Source: Verrucomicrobiota bacterium (GTDB lineage: Bacteria; Verrucomicrobiota; Verrucomicrobiae; Opitutales; CG1-02-43-26). From it: a stretch of DNA of 24,872 bases. Positions 1 through 10,200 of this stretch are shown one piece after another (the stretch's first letter is position 1; every line of letters starts with the position of its first letter). The DNA is taken from the NCBI GenBank assembly GCA_013289195.1, contig JABDAI010000009.1, forward strand, positions 1 to 24,872. Direction: 5' to 3'. Both the position numbers and the translations under genes were made by a program. Under the pieces are notes generated by a model that saw only the letters and a list, made by a program, of their open reading frames with translations, did no database searches and had not been told where the DNA came from.

Positions 1-757
1 TAGTAAATCCTCATTTCTGGCAGCGATGATTATTTTTGCTGTAGTTGGTAAGTTGATTAAATACTTCTTTATTTTTTCTTTCGTATCTACATTATCAAAA
101 ATAAAAAGTAAGGGCTTGTTTTTAAAAAGCTTCCCAAATTTTCATAGACTAAATTTCTAATCATTTCGCTATCTAAACCCTTAGTTGCTATCCCTAAAAT
201 TTCTCCAAGACGAAAAAATTCTTCTTCGATCTGCGTGCCTTTAATCCACATAACTTGCATATATCCTCTTTGCTGGCACTCATGCCCATATTGAGCTACT
301 AAAGTGCTTTTACCCATACCTCCTGCTCCACTAATTACCACTATATCTTGGGTTTTTAATTTTTGATCCAGAAGATCTCTTTTACCTTGCAAATCTACAT
401 AATTCTCAACTCGCTCAGGCAGTCCTTCCATTAATTTTTTGGACAATCCCTCGAGCTTTTCTGATGATTGCAAGTCACTACTATCTGTTATGTTTTCATT
501 TTTTTTCTTCATCTGCATTCGCCTTACTATTAACTAATACATATCCGGTCATTCCTATTACTAACAAAAAAAAATAGACAATATTCCATTGCCCCATGCC
601 TTTATAGGGATCATTATTTTTACAATCAGATGGCACAGAAAAATTCTTTCTCTTTCTATTTACATCCCAATAATAATTACGATCCCTTACTACTCTTCTT
701 TGACTTGTAAAACTCCTTAAAGTTTTTATTAATAGAGAACGATTATCTTTCTTTACA
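1..757 (-). pseudogene. Broken copy of the NB-ARC/STAND family (two frameshifts, 5' end fused to previous gene, extends past left edge)
   Basis: Three frames together give a normal family sequence. Bases about 757-499 encode the basic N-terminus, membrane segment and SKANADEE in the frame of the upstream gene. After the A8 run (499-506) the homology moves to another frame (KNENITDSSDLQ, GAGGMGKSTLVAQY, LGEILGIATKGLDSEMIRNLV). Near 129-135 a missing base, compared with the 496-4005 gene, shifts it again: bases 1 to about 126 encode KPLLFIFDNVD, KYLINLPTTAKIIIAARN in the third frame. The middle frame ends at TAG 87-89 after a nonsense tail. The first ten or so codons were lost in the fusion. 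A separate protein starting at the ATG at 518 would have the P-loop but no Walker B, so I do not count it as a gene. The DNA is closest to the same part of the 496-4005 gene. Confidence 0.88.
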
Positions 758-3700
758 AAATCAGGGTGATTTCCGGGATATAATGCTTGACTCATCTTCA
801 GCCCTTCTTCTAGGTATTCTGACCCTTGCCTCACATTCTCTTCTCCTCCTAAGTCTCGATACGCCAGCCCTACATTATTGAGTGAAGCTGCTACAGAAGG
901 GTGATTTCCGGGATAGAATGCTTGACTCATCTTCAGCCCTTCTTCTAGGTATTCTAACCCTTGCCTCACATTCTCTTCTCCTCCTAAGTCTCGATACGCC
1001 ATCCCTACATTATTGAGTAAATTTGCTACAGAAAGGTGATTTCCGGAATATAATGCTTGACTCATCTTCAGCCCTTCTTCTAGGTATCCTAACCCTTGCC
1101 TCACATTCTCTTCTCCTCCTAAGGCTTGATACGCCAGCCCTACATTATTAAGTGACCTTGCTAAATCAGGGTGATTTCCGGGATATAATGCTTGACTCAT
1201 CTTCAGTCCTTCTTCTAGGTATTCTAACCCTTGCCTCACATTCTCTTCTCCTCCTAAGGCTTGATACGCCAGCCCTACATTATTAAGTGACCTTGCTAAA
1301 TCAGGGTGATTTCCGGGATATAATGCTTGACTCATCTTCAGTACTTCTTCTAGGTATTCTAACCCACGCCTTACATTCTCTTCTCCTCCTAAGTCCTGAT
1401 ATGCCATCCCTACATTATTGAGTAAATTTGCTACAGAAGGGTGATTTCCGGGATATAATGCTTGACTCATCTTCAGCCCTTCTTCTAGGTATCCTAACCC
1501 TTGCCTCACATTCTCTTCTCCTCCTAAGTCTCGATACGCCAGCCCTACATTATTGAGTGAATTTGCTACAGAAGGGTGATTTCCGGGATAGAATGCTTGA
1601 CTCATCTTCAGCCCTTCTTCTAGGTATCCTAACCCACGCCTCACATTCTCTTCTCCTCCTAAGTCTCGATACGCCATCCCTACATTATTGAGTGAATTTG
1701 CTACAGAAGGGTGATTTCCGGGATAGAATGCTTGACTCATCTTCAGCCCTTCTTCTAGGTATCCTAACCCTTGCCTCATATTCTCTTCTCCTCCTAAGTC
1801 TCGATACGCCAGCCCTACATTATTGAGTAAATTTGCTACAGAAGGGTGATTTCCGGGATAGAATGCTTGACTCATCTTCAGCCCTTCTTCTAGGTATTCT
1901 AACCCACGCCTCACATTCTCTTCTCCTCCTAAGTCTCGATACGCCATCCCTATAGTACTGAGTGACTCTGCTGAATCAGGGTGATTTCCGAGATAGAATG
2001 CTTGCATCATCTTCAGCCCTTCTTCTAGGTATTCTAACCCACGCCTCATATTCTCTTCTCCTCCTAACTCGTTATAAGCCGACCCTACAGTACTGAGTGA
2101 CAATGCTAAATCAGGGTGATTTCCGGGATATAATGCTTGCATCATCTTCAGCCCTTCTTCTAGGTATCCTAACCCTTGCCTCATATTCTCTTCTCCTTCT
2201 AAGGCTGCGTAAGCCCGCCCTACATTATTAAGTGACCTTGCTAAATCAGGGTGGTTTCCGGGATATAATGCTTGCCTCATCTTCAGTCCTTCTTCTATGT
2301 ATTCTAACCCACGCCTTACATTCTCTTCTCCTCTTAAGTCCTGATATGCCATCCCTAAATGATTGAGTGAATTTGCTACATCAGGGTGATTTCCGGGATA
2401 AAGTTTTATTTCACACTCTAACACTTCTTCCCAATACTTTATTGCCTCTTTATAGTTAGATTTTATATAATAATTATACGCTGCTAGTTTTATTGCCACT
2501 TCTTTTCTTTCTATAAATGAAATATTATTTTTCTTCACTTCCTCCATTACCACTTCTCCATGTTTTATCCATTGACTCGCTTCTTTCCATTTTTCTGGAT
2601 TACGGTCTACTTCTAACATTACTTTATTTAGTTCACTAATCAATTTCTCTAATATTTTCACTATTTGTGTATCATCTTCTTCTACTAGCGCTTTTTTTGT
2701 TTCACCTTGGACAATTCTATGAGTTATTTTTAATGTTATTTCATTTTCACTATGGACTATTTTTATTAACGATAATTCTCTTAAATTATTGATTGCTTCC
2801 TCCAATTCATCTCTTGTTTGTTTTGTAATTTCTCTAATAAACGACTCCATCACTCCTTCTGCGTCCATATACGCTAAATATTTCAACATTTCCCATCCTT
2901 GAGGAGACTTATTTTTTAAATCCCCAAATACCATTTCTACTTCTGGGTATATTTCCTCATTGCTTATCGCGTTTTCTTTATACCTAAGATATATTTTTAT
3001 AAACTCTTCTACCTTCATTAAGGGGTGATTTTTTAAGTACGCCACTACCACCGATAGCCTAAAGGGCGACTCACTGACTGTATTGATTATCTCTTTAGAT
3101 TCTCCTTCACTGACTTTAAGGGTTGCTTTTAAATAAAAAGAAGCTTCTTCTTTATTAAAGCCTTTGACTTTAATAGCCTTTATTCCCACTAGTAAATCAT
3201 CATTTCTCGCAGTGATGATTACTTTTGCTGTAGTGGGTATATTGATTAAATACTTCGCTATTTTTTCTTGCGTCTCTACATTATCAAAAATAAAAAGCAA
3301 GTGCTTGTTTTTAAAAAGGCTTTCCAAATTTCCATAGACTAAATTTCTAATCATTTCGCTACCTAAACCCTGAGTAGCTATCCCTAAAATTTCTCCAAGA
3401 CGAAAAAATTCTTCTTCGATCTGCGTTCCTTTAATCCATATTACCTGCGTATCTTTTCTTTGCTGGCACTCATTACCATATTGTGTAGCTAAGGTACTTT
3501 TTCCCATACCTCCAGCTCCACTTATCACTATTATGTCTTCGTTCTTCAATTTTTCATCCAGAAGCTCTTTTTTACCTTGCAAATCTACATAGTTTTCGAC
3601 TGGAGCTGGAAGTCCTTCTGTTAATCTTAAGGACAATCCATCGAGTTCTTCTTTCGATTGCAAACTATTACCGTCTATTTTGCTTTCATCAGCATCTTCA

Positions 3701-4005
3701 TCCGCACTTGCTTTATTATTGACTAATACATATCCCATAACTCCTACTGCTAACAAAATAAAACTGATCACATTCCATTCCTTTATACTTTTATCGTGAT
3801 CCTTATTTTTATTTACACTCACTATTGCGCTACAGCTTTGATTTTCACAATATTGCCCCTGAGAAAAATTAATTTTCACTCTATTTGCTTTGGAACAAGA
3901 GTAGTGATTCTTTGTTATCCTACAGTTAGCAAAAACTTTGACTGATCTTTGCGCGTTATCTTTTATGCCAAAATGGCAGTTTCTTCTCGTGATTAATTTC
4001 AACAT
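496..4005 (-). CDS. Chimeric NB-ARC/STAND ATPase with 12 TPR units, natural C-terminus replaced, 1169 aa
   Basis: Starts MLKLITRRNCHF with Cys58, a membrane segment at about 77-96 and NNKASADEDADE. The P-loop GAGGMGKSTLATQY is near residue 165, followed by LLFIFDNVE, AKVIITARN, ESPFRLS and THRIVQGE. Twelve 45-residue units (539-1078, signature GGEENVRQGLEYLEEGLKM) are very homogeneous. Unit 13 stops after NHPD and runs directly into FVKKDNRSLLIKTL, which is the N-terminal segment of a different copy. It continues to a second membrane segment (VYFFLLVIGMTGYVLVN, about 1140-1159) and stops at TGA after an A8 run. The final TPR and the roughly 200-residue C-terminal domain found in every other copy are absent. 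It is an open frame, but the product would be abnormal, so it may be a decaying or newly altered gene. A one-base loss in the A8 run would extend it into the next ATPase segment. Confidence 0.85.
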   Translation of the reverse strand: MLKLITRRNCHFGIKDNAQRSVKVFANCRITKNHYSCSKANRVKINFSQGQYCENQSCSAIVSVNKNKDHDKSIKEWNVISFILLAVGVMGYVLVNNKASADEDADESKIDGNSLQSKEELDGLSLRLTEGLPAPVENYVDLQGKKELLDEKLKNEDIIVISGAGGMGKSTLATQYGNECQQRKDTQVIWIKGTQIEEEFFRLGEILGIATQGLGSEMIRNLVYGNLESLFKNKHLLFIFDNVETQEKIAKYLINIPTTAKVIITARNDDLLVGIKAIKVKGFNKEEASFYLKATLKVSEGESKEIINTVSESPFRLSVVVAYLKNHPLMKVEEFIKIYLRYKENAISNEEIYPEVEMVFGDLKNKSPQGWEMLKYLAYMDAEGVMESFIREITKQTRDELEEAINNLRELSLIKIVHSENEITLKITHRIVQGETKKALVEEDDTQIVKILEKLISELNKVMLEVDRNPEKWKEASQWIKHGEVVMEEVKKNNISFIERKEVAIKLAAYNYYIKSNYKEAIKYWEEVLECEIKLYPGNHPDVANSLNHLGMAYQDLRGEENVRRGLEYIEEGLKMRQALYPGNHPDLARSLNNVGRAYAALEGEENMRQGLGYLEEGLKMMQALYPGNHPDLALSLSTVGSAYNELGGEENMRRGLEYLEEGLKMMQAFYLGNHPDSAESLSTIGMAYRDLGGEENVRRGLEYLEEGLKMSQAFYPGNHPSVANLLNNVGLAYRDLGGEENMRQGLGYLEEGLKMSQAFYPGNHPSVANSLNNVGMAYRDLGGEENVRRGLGYLEEGLKMSQAFYPGNHPSVANSLNNVGLAYRDLGGEENVRQGLGYLEEGLKMSQALYPGNHPSVANLLNNVGMAYQDLGGEENVRRGLEYLEEVLKMSQALYPGNHPDLARSLNNVGLAYQALGGEENVRQGLEYLEEGLKMSQALYPGNHPDLARSLNNVGLAYQALGGEENVRQGLGYLEEGLKMSQALYSGNHLSVANLLNNVGMAYRDLGGEENVRQGLEYLEEGLKMSQAFYPGNHPSVAASLNNVGLAYRDLGGEENVRQGSEYLEEGLKMSQALYPGNHPDFVKKDNRSLLIKTLRSFTSQRRVVRDRNYYWDVNRKRKNFSVPSDCKNNDPYKGMGQWNIVYFFLLVIGMTGYVLVNSKANADEEKK
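772..2391 (-). repeat. Twelve 135-bp TPR-coding tandem repeats, highly homogenised
   Basis: The array is exactly 1620 bp (12 x 135). Units 5-12 are close copies. Unit 9 (1177-1311) and unit 10 (1042-1176) differ at three positions in my alignment. The first units, nearer the protein N-terminus, are more divergent. A partial 13th unit is cut at the chimera junction near 757-762. Confidence 0.95.
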
Positions 4006-4043
4006 AGCTACTGGATAATTTTATTTTGGTGATTTCTTTATTG
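4006..4043 (-). other. 38-bp intergenic spacer, type 1
   Basis: Almost identical to the spacer at 13884-13920. The minus strand reads CCAGTAGCT directly before the ATG. No promoter or terminator is visible. Confidence 0.5.
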
Positions 4044-7000
4044 CTAAACTATTCTTTCTTGTCTCAATTCCATGCCCATATATTTCACATGTTTTAATAG
4101 ATGTTCTTCAAACGATTTATCATTAGGCATCGCTTTAATACAAGCCTCGACAATTGATCCATCGACAAAAAATTCTGGATGTTCTTCGGCTATCTTTTTC
4201 ACCAAATCGGGATTTTCTCTAGTAAATCCTTCTACCACTTCATACGGTTTCTTTTTCGACTTCATTAGTCCTAGGTTCATGGATTCAAAGCATAGCATTT
4301 GGGCAAATTCTATATTCTCGCTACTGCTATTATTGCTTAATCCTTTTAATTTATCTTCTAAATGTCTCTTTTCTATATAGCCCTTGACACCATAGTCCGA
4401 TCCTAGTAAGCTAATATTAGTCCACCCATAATTCTCTGCTGCTTTAACAATCTCATTCAAAACAGATTTTTGAATCCCTTGTTTTAACGTTATTAGCTCA
4501 TCATTCATTGTCTGACGAGTAGCAATCATCCAGCGGCACTCAGATCCTATTCGATTGCCTCCTAGACAGGATTGTTGTTGGAAGATCTGTGCATCACCTT
4601 GATTGACGAAGAAATCGGGTTGTAATGATTCTATAGCTGATTTTATTGCTTTTGTTTGGGCATAATCCTCGTCAAACATACTTGAATTAATGCCGTAAGC
4701 TTGTTTTAAATATTCTAAAGCTTTATTAAGATCGCCTAAATCTTGGTAAGTCAGTTGTACATTATTTAATGAGATTGCTACATCGGGTTGATTTCCAGGA
4801 AATAGAGCTTGCCTCATTTTTAGCGATGCTTCTAGGTATTGGAGTCCTCTTTTCATATTCTCTGTTCCTCCTAGTGCCCTGTAAGCCCCCCCTATATTAT
4901 TGAGTGAGCTTGCAACATCGGGTTGATTTCCAGGAAATAGAGCTTGCCTCATTTTTAGCGATGCTTCTAGATATTGGAGTCCTTTTTTAATATTTTCTGT
5001 TCCTCCTAAATCTTGGTAAGCCCTCCCTACGTTATTGAGTGATCTTGCAACAGCGGGGTTATTACCAGGAAATAGAGCTTGCCTCATTTTCAGCGATGCC
5101 TCTTGATATTGGAGTCCTTTTTGCACATTCTCTGTTCCTCCTAAATTTTGGTAAGCCAGCCCTACATTATTGAGTGACCTTGCAACATCGGCATGATTGC
5201 CAGAATATAGCTCTTGCCTCATTTTCAGCGATGCCTCGTGGTAGTGGAGTCCTTTTTTAATATTTCCTGCCCCTCCTAAATCTCCATAAATCAACCCTAC
5301 ATTATTGAGTGAGCTTGCAACATCGGGGTGATCGCCAGGAAATAGTGCTTGCCTCATTTTTAGCGATGCTTTTTGGTATTGGAGTCCTTTTTTAACATTC
5401 CCTGTTCCTCCTAAATTTCCGTAAGCCATTCCTACATTACTGAGTGAGCTTGCAACATCGGGGTGATTGCCAGAATAATATAGCTCTTGATTCATTTTCA
5501 GCGATGCTTCGTAGTATTGAAGTCCTTTTTTCATATTCTCTGTCCCACCTAAATTTTGGTGAGCCCACCCTATATTATTGAATAAGCTTGCTACATCGGG
5601 ACGGCTTTCTGTATGAATACTCGTTTGATGCTTTAATAATTCTTCCCAATGGTTTATTGCCTCTCTATAATTAAAATTTATATAATAAAAATAAGCTCCA
5701 ATTTTTAATAGTAAATTATCTCTGCTAGCAGCAGTCTGATTCTCCTCTTTCGTTTCCTCTATTAACATTTTCGCATGACTGATTATCTCCATCACTTTTC
5801 CCCAGTTTTCTGGATTTTCATTAACTATTGGAAACTCTCGATCTACTTTTTGGATTAGTTTTTCTAATATCTTTTGAGATTGGCTTTTATTTTCTTCATT
5901 CAACGCTTTTTTCGTTTCCTCTTGTACTATCCTATGCGTTACTTTCACTTTCCTTTCATTGGCTTTTACTAATGACATCTCCCTTAGTTTATTTATGGCT
6001 TCTTGTAGTTCATTGACTGTTTGATCCATGATTATTCCGATCAACTGCACTGACACTCCTTCGGCATCCAGATATGTTAAATATTTCAATAATTCCCATC
6101 CCTTTGGGCTATCCTTTTTTAGATTTCTAAATAGCATTTCTACTTCAGGATAGATTGCTTCATTCTCTATCTGGCCTCTTTTAATTTGAAGATACTTTTC
6201 AGTCAATTCATTGACATTCCTTGATGGGTAGTTTTTTACATAGGCTGTTATTATCGATAATCTAAAAGGGGATTCACCTACTACATTAATTATCTGTTTA
6301 GCCTCTTTTTCACTGATTTTAACGGATTGCTTTAAATAAAATGTAGCTTCTTCTTGCTTAAAACCTTTGACACGAAAAGGTTTTATTCCCTCTAATAGAT
6401 CCCCATTCCTGGCAGTGATGATTACTTTAGCAGAATTAGGTAGGTTGATTAAATATTTTTCTATTTTCTCTTTTGTCTCTACATTATCGAAGATAAATAA
6501 TAGAACTTTTCTATCAAAAAGCATTTGTAAGTTTCCATACACCAAATTTCTAATGAGTCCATTGTTTAAGCCATTAGTTTCGATTCCCAAAAGAGCAGCC
6601 AAACGAAAGAATTCTTCCTCTATCTGAGTGCCTTTAATCCATACGACCTTCATATCATCTCGTTGCTGGCACTCATGCCCATATTGAGCTGCTAAAGTAC
6701 TCTTACCCATCCCTCCTGCTCCACTAATGACAACTATATCTTGGCTTTTCAATGTTTGATCCAGAAGCTTTCTTTTACCTTGCAAATCAACGTAGTTCTC
6801 AACTGGTGCTGGAAGCCCTTTCATTAATTTTTGGGACAACCCGAGCTTTTCTGGTAATTGTAAGTCGCTACCCTCTGTTATGTTTTCATTGTCTTTTTCC
6901 TCGGCACTCGTCTTACTATTGACTAATACATAGCCCATAATGCCTACTACTAACAAAAAGTAACTGACAATATTCCATTGCTCCATGCTTTTACAAGAAC

Positions 7001-7208
7001 CATTATTTTTATTTACTTTCACTATTTCACTACAATCTTTATTTTGATAGTCAAATCTCTGAGAAAACCTTATACCTCTTTTATTTATCCTCAAACAATA
7101 GTGATTGTTCTTTGCTATTTTCCTATAGTCTGTAGAAACCTTATACAATATTTGAGTCGTATTTTTTATCACAAAATCGTAATTTCTAGTTATCAGTTGC
7201 TTTAACAT
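4044..7208 (-). CDS. Membrane-anchored NB-ARC/STAND ATPase with 6 TPR units, 1054 aa
   Basis: Starts MLKQLITRNYDF with Cys59 in KDCSEI, a membrane segment at about 78-97 (WNIVSYFLLVVGIMGYVLVN) and SKTSAEEKDNEN. The P-loop GAGGMGKSTLAAQY is near residue 165, Walker B VLLFIFDNVE near 238, AKVIITARN near 264, ESPFRLS near 313 and the MHD-like THRIVQEETKKAL near 425. Six TPR units cover 535-805 (the first has 46 residues), then the final canonical TPR (LGDLNKALEYLKQAY) and the C-terminal domain (GGNRIGSECRWM, AQMLCFESMNLG, EHPEFFVDGSIVEACI, MGMELRQERIV). The C-terminal half is closest to the 10854-13883 gene. The N-terminus combines features of the two N-terminal types. The ATG is supported by paralog alignment. 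Alternatives such as a plain regulatory TPR protein are less likely because the whole nucleotide-binding core is intact. Confidence 0.94.
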   Translation of the reverse strand: MLKQLITRNYDFVIKNTTQILYKVSTDYRKIAKNNHYCLRINKRGIRFSQRFDYQNKDCSEIVKVNKNNGSCKSMEQWNIVSYFLLVVGIMGYVLVNSKTSAEEKDNENITEGSDLQLPEKLGLSQKLMKGLPAPVENYVDLQGKRKLLDQTLKSQDIVVISGAGGMGKSTLAAQYGHECQQRDDMKVVWIKGTQIEEEFFRLAALLGIETNGLNNGLIRNLVYGNLQMLFDRKVLLFIFDNVETKEKIEKYLINLPNSAKVIITARNGDLLEGIKPFRVKGFKQEEATFYLKQSVKISEKEAKQIINVVGESPFRLSIITAYVKNYPSRNVNELTEKYLQIKRGQIENEAIYPEVEMLFRNLKKDSPKGWELLKYLTYLDAEGVSVQLIGIIMDQTVNELQEAINKLREMSLVKANERKVKVTHRIVQEETKKALNEENKSQSQKILEKLIQKVDREFPIVNENPENWGKVMEIISHAKMLIEETKEENQTAASRDNLLLKIGAYFYYINFNYREAINHWEELLKHQTSIHTESRPDVASLFNNIGWAHQNLGGTENMKKGLQYYEASLKMNQELYYSGNHPDVASSLSNVGMAYGNLGGTGNVKKGLQYQKASLKMRQALFPGDHPDVASSLNNVGLIYGDLGGAGNIKKGLHYHEASLKMRQELYSGNHADVARSLNNVGLAYQNLGGTENVQKGLQYQEASLKMRQALFPGNNPAVARSLNNVGRAYQDLGGTENIKKGLQYLEASLKMRQALFPGNQPDVASSLNNIGGAYRALGGTENMKRGLQYLEASLKMRQALFPGNQPDVAISLNNVQLTYQDLGDLNKALEYLKQAYGINSSMFDEDYAQTKAIKSAIESLQPDFFVNQGDAQIFQQQSCLGGNRIGSECRWMIATRQTMNDELITLKQGIQKSVLNEIVKAAENYGWTNISLLGSDYGVKGYIEKRHLEDKLKGLSNNSSSENIEFAQMLCFESMNLGLMKSKKKPYEVVEGFTRENPDLVKKIAEEHPEFFVDGSIVEACIKAMPNDKSFEEHLLKHVKYMGMELRQERIV
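4794..5606 (-). repeat. Six TPR-coding tandem repeats of 135 bp (first 138 bp)
   Basis: The units encode NHPDVASSLNNVGLAY and LGGTENxKKGLQYxEASLKM. The first unit has an extra Tyr codon (QELYYSG). Variants with NQPDVA or DHPDVA occur at unit boundaries. Confidence 0.9.
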
Positions 7209-7255
7209 ATTTTTACTTTTCTTTGATGTTTGATCATTTCTTGATTTTTTAGTTT
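7209..7255 (-). other. 47-bp intergenic spacer, type 2
   Basis: AT-rich, the longest gap in the array. The minus strand has AAAGTAAAA a few bases before the ATG. A TGATTTTTTAG-like stretch is shared with the C-terminal coding ends of the 21214-24441 and 24462-24872 genes, showing that stop codon position has drifted between copies. Confidence 0.45.
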
Positions 7256-10200
7256 TTAAATGTCTTCTCCTTTGATCGATCCGATTCCCATATATTTTAC
7301 ATGTCTTAATATATGCTCAGCAAACGTCTCATCTTCGGGCATTGCTCTAACACATGCTTCTATTATCGATCCATCTACAAAAAACTCTGGATGTTCTACA
7401 GCTATCTTTTTGACCAATTCTACATTCGCTTGTGTAAATTTTTCTACAACTTCATAAGGTTTCTTTGCTGATTTCATTATTCCTAAATTCATCGCTTCAA
7501 AACACAACATTTGCGCAAGTTCTATATTGTCTTTGTTATTTTCTAATTCCTCCAATTTACGAGCAAGATAGTTTTGTGTTATATATCCCTTAACTCCCCA
7601 GTCGTATCGAGACCATCCATAACTCCATCCATAAGTTTCTACGGATTCGACTATATTATTTAAAACGCTCTCTTGTATTTTTTTCTTTAATATTAATAAA
7701 TCATTGTCAACTTTCCCTCTTGAACTAATCATCCACCGACATTCCGATCTTACTTTATTCCCCTCTCCACAGTCGATTTGTTTTACTAATTTTCCCAAAT
7801 TTTGTTCGTCAAAAAATTTGGGTTCTAATAATTCAATCCTAGATTTTACTGTTTGCATCAACTCATAATCTTCATTAACAAAAAACATACCATAAGCTTG
7901 TTTGTAATATTCAAGGGCTTTATAGGTATCTCCTAATTGTTCATAACCTATTCCAGTAGACAGTAATGATTTTAATACATAGGGATTACTTCTAGGAAAT
8001 AGCTCTTGATACATAGTCAGTGCTTCTTCGTGATACTTTAATCCTTTTAAAATATTCTCTGTCCCTCCTAATCCCTCATAAGCTTTTCCAACATTGTTTA
8101 ATGAGTTTGCTACATCGGGATGATTGCCTGAATATAGTCCTTGAAACATCTTAAGTGCCTCTTCGTGATTTTTTAGACTTTTTAAAATATTCTCTGTCCC
8201 TCCTAATTCTCCATAAGCTTCTCCAACACTATTTAGTGAGCTTGCTACAGCGGGGTGATTGCCAGGATATAACGCTTGATGCATTTCAAGTCCCGCTTTT
8301 TGATACTTTAGGCCTTTTGAAATATTCTCTTCCCCTCTTAATTTTCTATAAGCTTGACCAATATTATTAAATGATCTTGCTACAGCCGGATGATTGCCAG
8401 GATATAACGCTTGACGTATCTTTAGTGCATCTTCTTGATACTTTAGACTTTTTAAAATATTCTCTTCCCCTCCTAATTCTTTATAAGCTAAGCCAACATT
8501 ATTTAATAAGCTTGCTACATTGGGATGGTTTCCAGGATACAACGCTTGAAATATTTTAAGTCCCTCTTCTTGATACTTTAGGCCTTTCAAAATATTCCCT
8601 GTTCCTCCTAATGCCTTATAAGCTGAGCCAACATTATTTAATGATCCTGCCACCTCAGGATGATTGCTAGGATATAACACTTGTCGCATCTTAAGCCCTT
8701 CTTCTTGATACTTTAGGCCTTTCAAAATATTCCCTGTCCCTCCCAATACGTTATAAGCTAAGCCAATATTATTTAATGACTTTGCTACATCGGAATGATT
8801 GCCGGGATACAACGTTTGACGCATTTTAAGCCCTTCTTTTTGATACTTTAAGCTTATTAAAATATTCTCTGTCCCTCCTAATGCCTTATAAGCTAAACCA
8901 ACATTATTTAATGTCCTTGCCAGATCGGGATGATTTCCAGAATATAATCCTTGCAACATTTTAAGTGCCTTTTCGTGATACTTTAGGCCTTTCAAAATAT
9001 TCTCTGTCCCTTCTAATTCCTGATAAGCTATGCCAACACTATTGAATGACTTTGCTATATCGGGATGATTCCCAGAATATAACCCTTGCAACATTTTAAG
9101 TGCTTCTTCGTGATACTTTAAGCTTTTTAAAATATTCTCTTCTCCCCCTAATTGTTGACAAGCTATCCCAAGATATTCTAATGAACGCACTACATCCACA
9201 TGTCGAGTGGTATGGATATGATTTCTTCGGTTCAAAGCTTGTTCCCAGCAATATATTGCTTCTCTGTAATCAAAAACTCTATAAAGATAATAATTCCCTA
9301 TTTTCTCTAGTAAATCTTCTATATTCTCAATTTCAAAATTTCCAACTGCTATCACTTCTTTACCCTGCCTTGCTAGCTCAGACACGTCTTTCAGTTCATT
9401 TGATTGATAGTCAATATTAGGCCACTTTTTATTCAATTCACATACCAATTTTGCTAATAATCTTTCTTCTTCTTTTTGTTCCTTATCTTCTTTTTCTATG
9501 GATTTCCTTGTTTCTTCCTGTATTATCCTATGTGTAACTTTCAGTGTTTTTTCATTGGCTTTTATTAATGATAACTCCTTGATTTTATTTATCGATTCCT
9601 CTAGTTCATTAACTCTTTGACCCAGGATTTCCCCAATTAATGTCACTGATACCCCCTCAGCATCCATATAAGCTAGATATTTCAATAATTCCCAAGCCTT
9701 TGGACTCTCCTCTTTTAAATTTCTAAATAACCTTTCTACTTCAGGATAGATTTCTTCATCGGTGCTGAAGCCTGTTTTAACTCGAAGATACTTTTCAGTC
9801 AATTCGCCTACATTCATTGAAGGGTGGTTTTTTAAATACGCTGCTACTATCGATAATCTAAATGGAGATTCTCCAACTATATTGATTATTTGTTTAGATT
9901 CTTCTTCACTTGTTCTAAGGGCTTGCCTTAAGTAAAATGTCGCTTCTTCTCGCTTAAAACCTTTGACACGAAATGATTTTATTCCATTCAATAAATCCCC
10001 ATTCCTGGTTGTGATGATCACTTTAGCAGTATTAGGTAGGTTGATTAAATATTTTTCTATTTTCTCTTTAGTCTCTACATTATCGAAGATAAATAAAAGG
10101 AATTTTCTATCAAAAAGCATTTGTAAGTTCCCAAACACCAAGTTTTTAATAAGTTCATTGTTTAAGCCACTGGTTTCGATCTTCAAAAGGGCAGCCAAGC

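Noticed and set aside
496..510. Programmed -1 ribosomal frameshift on the A8 run
   Set aside because: A -1 shift reads ATG AAA ACA TAA and stops at once. Only a +1 shift, or loss of one A, reaches the homologous frame.
87..518. Independent 143-residue P-loop protein starting at the ATG at 518
   Set aside because: Its first codons overlap the end of the upstream frame, its last 20 or so residues are out of frame with all homologs, and the missing Walker B sits in another frame. It is part of a pseudogene.
772..2391. Regular 135-bp repeats considered as a CRISPR or satellite array
   Set aside because: There is no repeat/spacer pattern. The period is 45 codons, frame is kept throughout and the translation is TPR.
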